Shown here: piece by piece, positions 52,301-58,300 of the stretch | Layout of the letters: every line of letters begins with the position of its first letter | Numbering within the stretch: position 1 is the stretch's first letter | Source: Scortum barcoo | Lineage: Eukaryota; Chordata; Actinopteri; Centrarchiformes; Terapontidae | Reading direction: 5' to 3' | NCBI GenBank assembly: GCA_023238725.1 | Contig: CM041539.1 | Coordinates: forward strand, 24,950,104-25,014,103 | Length of the DNA stretch: 64,000 nt | The notes under the pieces: generated by a model | Database searches by the model: none | What the model saw: only the letters and a program-made list of their open reading frames with translations | What the model was told of the DNA's origin: nothing | Program-made: the position numbers and the translations under genes

Positions 52301-55300
52301 TCTTTATTATCAGACCATGAGCCTTACATTTTACAGTGGGACAGGGATGTTAGAGTTTTGGAGTGGAGACCTTAATTTCCTCTCCGCAGTAAAGTAGTCT
52401 CTCATTTCTTCTGTTCTTTGCCATAATGATTTATGTGTCTTCATCCAGCTGGGGATGTAGCCGGCTGCCAGCAGCCAAAATGGCCACACTGACACAGACA
52501 CCAATGTGTTGTCATCCAATTGTTAGGCCTCGGGGGCCGTTTTATTTGTGCCATAACTCATTTCAGGGAATGTATGTCACTGCTGGTCTGCCCTCTGGGA
52601 GTGGGGCCCACGCGAATACATTACCATGTTTATTATCTCCACAGCTGAGATTAACATAAACAGTGACTGGGTGGTAAGAGAATATTTGAACCAGAGGCTA
52701 CAGGCCAGGCACTGGTGACACAACTGGAACTGCGAACACTGCAAATGTGCCAAAGATGTTGGACTGCTAGTCCCACACTTCTGTTTTTTAACTAATTAAA
52801 AAAATATATTCATGTTGAAATTTCTCTGGGATTTCTCAGATTTCCTGCTGCTGCTTAAAGTGACAGGCCCATTTGAGAAATTACACGTTTCCTTAACCCA
52901 TGAAAACAGATCCCATTGGATGCTCATCATCGTAGTGAGGAGACACTGGTGGGTGCAGACAATTTCATTCGATTTAGCATATTAGCATAATGAATAACTC
53001 AGCTGTTCCCACATAGGATCTCATGCTGCTTGCATTATTCATCATCTAATGACATCTTCTACAGGGCTCATGCTTAGTCTCTACCTGATGGGCCATCATT
53101 TTGTTCAAATTAGCCTTTTAGTCTTTTTGTGTTTCACTACCTGACATACCTACAACCTGGGAGATTGGCCCCTCATGCTGCAAGTCTGATATGAGGATGT
53201 CCTTGTTAATGGGTAGTTTATGTCTACCTATCCAACCTACCTTACCAGTCGCTGCAGAACATCCTCATAGAAAGCTCACTCCTCTTCTCTTCTTCTGGCA
53301 TTGTTATTTTAGTGATAAATGGTGGATGTTTAAGACTGTTATACAATATAAAACAACAGATTACAGTACACACTCGCTGTTGTTGACTTTGCATCTCTTT
53401 TAGGTGTAGTACATTAGTGTTTAACAATCAGCCAGACACATCCCCAAGTATGTCTGGTGAATGACCTAGCTTCAGCGTCATTGTTACACCAAATACTTAA
53501 AGCACATAAAGGTGATAACAATTTCTGGGCCTAAATAGAATCTGTTTTGTTTTCTTGTTTAGTTAACAGGTTTGTATCCATGAACCAGGGCAGCATCAGG
53601 GTGATCTGTTCAATAAGTTCATTCTAATGACTCCAAGTCCTTTGGGAAGCCACTTTACATCCACACACTAATTGATGTGTGTGTCTCTGTGTGTCCACAG
53701 AGAAGAGTGGAATCTAATGAGGGTCTACTTAAAGGACACACTTATGGCCCTTTTCCACTAGTACCTACTACTCGGCTCGACTCGCCTCGGTTTGTACGCG
53801 ATTCCATTATGTGTTAGTACCTGGTACCAGGTACTTTCGTAGTACCTACTCAGCCGGGGTTCCAAGCGAGCTGAGTCGAGCCGAAAATGTGACGTCGGCA
53901 GATGGCAGGCCACTGATTGGCCAAGGGCGTGACATCACTAGATGAGTCGGGAGAGCGACTCGTTCATAAGAGTCAACCCCAGCCATTTTTAAAACGCAAT
54001 AACAACAACGAACACACGATCAGAGATGGCTGCACAGAAATCAACCCCGCTGGAGCAACGACGAGGTGCAGACATTTCTTTGTCTGGTGGCCTCCATTGC
54101 TCCAGTAGTCGTCGTTTCGTGTTTGTGTCGCATAACAAATGACGTCACTGGAGTTTCGGCTGCTTGCTACGACGCACCCCACCCATGCTGAGGTGGTACT
54201 CTATTGTAATGGAAGCAAATTGACCGAAACTGAGTCGAGTCAAGTCGAGCGAGGCGAGCCGAGCTGAGTAGGTACTAGTGGAAAAGGGCCATTAGTGCTA
54301 AATGCTCAGTGCTGTGATAAGATATTTGTGGGTGGGCAGAGCACATCCAAAGGCAGTGGATCAGCACCTTTTCAGTAGCTGTATCAAAGCCTGAGTCTGT
54401 CTGTATATGAATGTATAGTCAGATCATTATAAAAATGTGTTTACTGGAACCCAATGAGCAACCCAAAACTGATGATAATAAAGCAGACTTTGGTCCTTGT
54501 GATCTGTGGATCTAGGGTCTTTTTCTGATTTTTCTGATCCAATTCTGAAATTTCCTAACTTTGTTGGCGTCTCCATACTTTCTGACCCTACTCAGTCTGT
54601 GGCTCTCAGCTCCAAGTTCAGGTTACTACTGAAGACATACATCTTAAAACATAAATATACAAAATATGGTGTGGGATTTTTTTGTCAGTAATTTCCTAAA
54701 ATGGCCTGTGTGGTTTTTGTAAAACATTACTTAAGCAGAAGGAAGTAGTGCATTTTAGGGATTATTTTCAAAGGCATCTTAATAGACATTTAGTTCTCTA
54801 GTGAGTATTTGGGGAACAGGACAGTTGATGTAGGACTGAGTTAAAGAATCAAGAATCAAGAATCTTTATTGTCATCATGTTTTCACATAACGAAATTAAG
54901 ATTGGTGACTTCCAGCTTTAAACATAAATATATGTAAAAATATGTAATATGTACATAAATATCTAGAGATTTAAAGTTGTAGTAGCTATGTACAGAGGAT
55001 GGTGGGTCAGTTGTTTAAGTCAAGTTGGCTCAAGTTCTCTATAGGCTGAAATGGATTGGACAGCTCTGGGGAAAAAGCTGTTTTTTGCAGTCAGGTAGTT
55101 TTGGTCTCTTTATGTTTCTGTACCGTACTTTTCAGAGGGAAGCGGTACAAACAGTCCATTGCCCAGGTGGGTAGGAGTCAGTGGCAATATGTCGGGCCTT
55201 CTTCTGCATCCGGCCAGCGTATATTGAGTCCAGGTCTGGAAGAGGACTTTCCCACAATCCCCTGTGCCGTTTTTACCACCCAGGCTAAATCCTTGTGGTC

Positions 55301-58300
55301 TTGTGCAGTGCAGCTGCCATACCACACTGTTGCACTGAGGCAGAGGATGCTCTCTATTGTGGCTCTGTAGAAGTTTGTCAGGAGCTGAGGGGAAGAGTCC
55401 AGCACGTTTCAAGCTTCCTGAGGAAGAAGAGTCTTTGTTGAGCCTTTTTTTTTCAGATGTAATGTGGATGCCCAGGACCTTTATATTGTTGACATGCTCG
55501 ACTGCTTTCCCGTGGATGAGGAGAGGAGCGTGCTCTGTCCTCCTGGACCTCCTGTAGTCCACTATGGACCTCCTTGGTCTTGCTGGTGTTCAGAACAAGG
55601 TTGTTGTTTGAAGCACCACTGAGTAAGGTGCTGGATCTCCTCTCTGTAGTGGGTCTCATCATTGTCTGATATAAGGCCCACTATGGTGGTGTCGTCTGCA
55701 AACTTTACAATGGTGTTTGTGGAGTGGATGGCAGAACAGTCACTGGTGAAGAGAGTGAAGTCCCTGATCCAATGGCACAGCGATGAGGGCAGTCCCAGGT
55801 TGTTGGAGCTTCAGTATCAGCTTGTCTGGGATCACTGTGTTGAAGGCTGAACTGAAGTCCACAAATAGCATCCTCACGTAGGTGTTAGGAAGCTGCAGAT
55901 GGGTCAGGGCTGTGTGAAGTGCAATGGAGACTGCATCCTCTGTCGATCTGTTCTCCCTGTATGCGAACTGATATTGACCCAGACCAGCAGGCATGATGTC
56001 TTTGATGTGCTTTAGGACGATCCTCTCAAAGCACTTCATGATGACTGGAGTTAGAGCGACAGGGCGGTAGTCATTTAGGCAGGTGACAGCAGATTTTTTA
56101 GGCACAGGCACAATGATGGAGGTTTTTGAGGCTGACAGGAACTGTAGCAAGCTGCAGGGACAGGTTGAAAATGTCCAGAAAAACTCCTGCCAGTTGGTCT
56201 GCACACAATTTCAGAGTGTGACCAGATATCTTATCTGGTCCTACAGCTTTCCTGATGTTGAATCAACTTCAGTTGAATAAAAATCAGTTTCAGCGTGTGT
56301 GTATGTGTTCATGGTAACTTCTAGGTCCAAGTGTAATTTTCTTGATATTGGAAACTGCATTAGAGAGGAGAAATTCACCTAAATACAAAAAGAAAATGCA
56401 GTTTTAAACACAGGACCTTGCTGTTATGAGTCAACAGTACTGCCACTCACATCAACAAAATTGTTGAAACAAAGGACGCTGCATATACAAAAGATGCTGA
56501 ACAAATCCCCATTGGGAATATTAAGTCACATAAATTAAATACTCTCAAAACTTCTAGAGTTTTGAACATTTCCTAAACAGACAGAGAACAGAGATGTTCA
56601 TGATGTACGTCATGTTGAAATTACAGGAATTGCAGAATTGAAACAGCAGATCAGAACAACTTCTTACTAATAGATGATAACGGATATTTATAAAACAGTG
56701 AAATAAGAAAAAAAGATCTCTCTCTTAAACATAAAGCTATGGAGCCCCTGAAGGGACATGTAAAAAAAAAAAGTGGTAAAATAAAAAAACAAACGTACGT
56801 ATAAAATTTCAGGTGGGCTGGTTTCAGTTTCGAGAGCTGGCAAAAGACCATTAAGCTCATTTTACTAAAGAGAATAACGCTGAAGTTAGTTTCAGATTCA
56901 CAGCTTCCGATTCGAATAGTGGGTCTCAGATAAAGTTAATGTTTGACTGAAATGCCCAAAATGATTTCACATCAATAAGAGATAAAAAAAAAACAGACAA
57001 TCAATGGACGAACAGTCAGTCAGCGTATTCACTTGATTTAATTATAACCTTTCACTTAACTGCCTCATTGGAAACTGTGAATATGAAGTTAACTTCAGTG
57101 TCATCTAAATAGAACAACAGCAGAGGTGGATATATTCACTTTACTGAAAACAGGAAATATACCTGACAGTATCATCAACCAATAAAAGATGATAAGGTAA
57201 ATGACCCCTCCATTAACTCATTGCATGCTCTGAGGGTAAAACGTAAAACTTTCTTGTGAGCATGAGAAAGTTTCACATGCTCACAAGAAAAACATCTAGT
57301 GCGCACCAGAAACTTTCTCGTGCTCACGAGATACGTAAATTTATTTACTTTTTATCACTTTTTTTTTCACATGTCCCTAGGGGCTCCATATAAACCTGTC
57401 TCAGATGAAGGGCTGTTTATCTCTGCTGTTAAGGTAAATAAAAAAATGTGAATTCACAGTCGTCATAGTCAGTTAAAATTCACATTTATCTGGTTGTGAG
57501 CCCCTGTCTTTCAGACCCCAACCCACTGGTCTCTTTCTGAACAGATTCTTGCCCCACTCTTGTACTCAATCTTGGTTTGGTGTCAGTTCAGTGGTCTCAA
57601 ACACAAAAATAATACCAACCATCATTACAGTGATGTGTTTTTCAAGGACAGTTGTCTCATTTCACTGGATTTGGTGTGTTATTTTCAAGGCATAACAAAA
57701 CCATACTTTGCCAAAGCAAAAAATTTCAGAATTAATCACATATACACACACATGAACACCTATCACCTGGCTGTAATTTGTTTAGCCTCCTTCAGATGTG
57801 GAGTACCTGATAATTGTTCGAAAAAAGAGATGATCAGATTGATGATGAAAATCTTCTCCTACTCCCAACTCCACACCTCTTTCACACCTGTCTTTATCAT
57901 TTTCTGTCCCTCATATATGCTCTGTTCCCACCCATTCTTTCCTTCTCCCTATCTCTCTCCTGCAGCTGTCAGAGTTATTTGTCTCATTTGAGGAGAAGCC
58001 TCAGGGTGCAGCCTCCTTAGCCCAGGTCCACAAGGCAGTGCTCCATGATGGGAGAACAGTGGCCGTCAAAGTTCAACACCCCAAAGTCCAAAGACAGAGC
58101 TCCAAGGATATTGTGGTAATGGAGGTAAGTCTATCCGTTAAACTAATCTGAAATGAACGCAATAATTGTTGGTGGTGTCCTGGTGCCCCAGAGCTCTCTT
58201 TTTTGTGAATGACAAGAAAAGCAAAGTGTACAGGAAAGGGGAGGAAAAAAAGGTCAGGTCAATTTGATTTATTTATCCATTGCCTTATATATTAAATCAG

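Noticed and set aside
57560..57991. 143-residue plus-strand frame reaching into ADCK1 exon 4
   Set aside because: It reads exon 4 in the wrong frame, and the true exon has a proper acceptor and the conserved ADCK1 frame.
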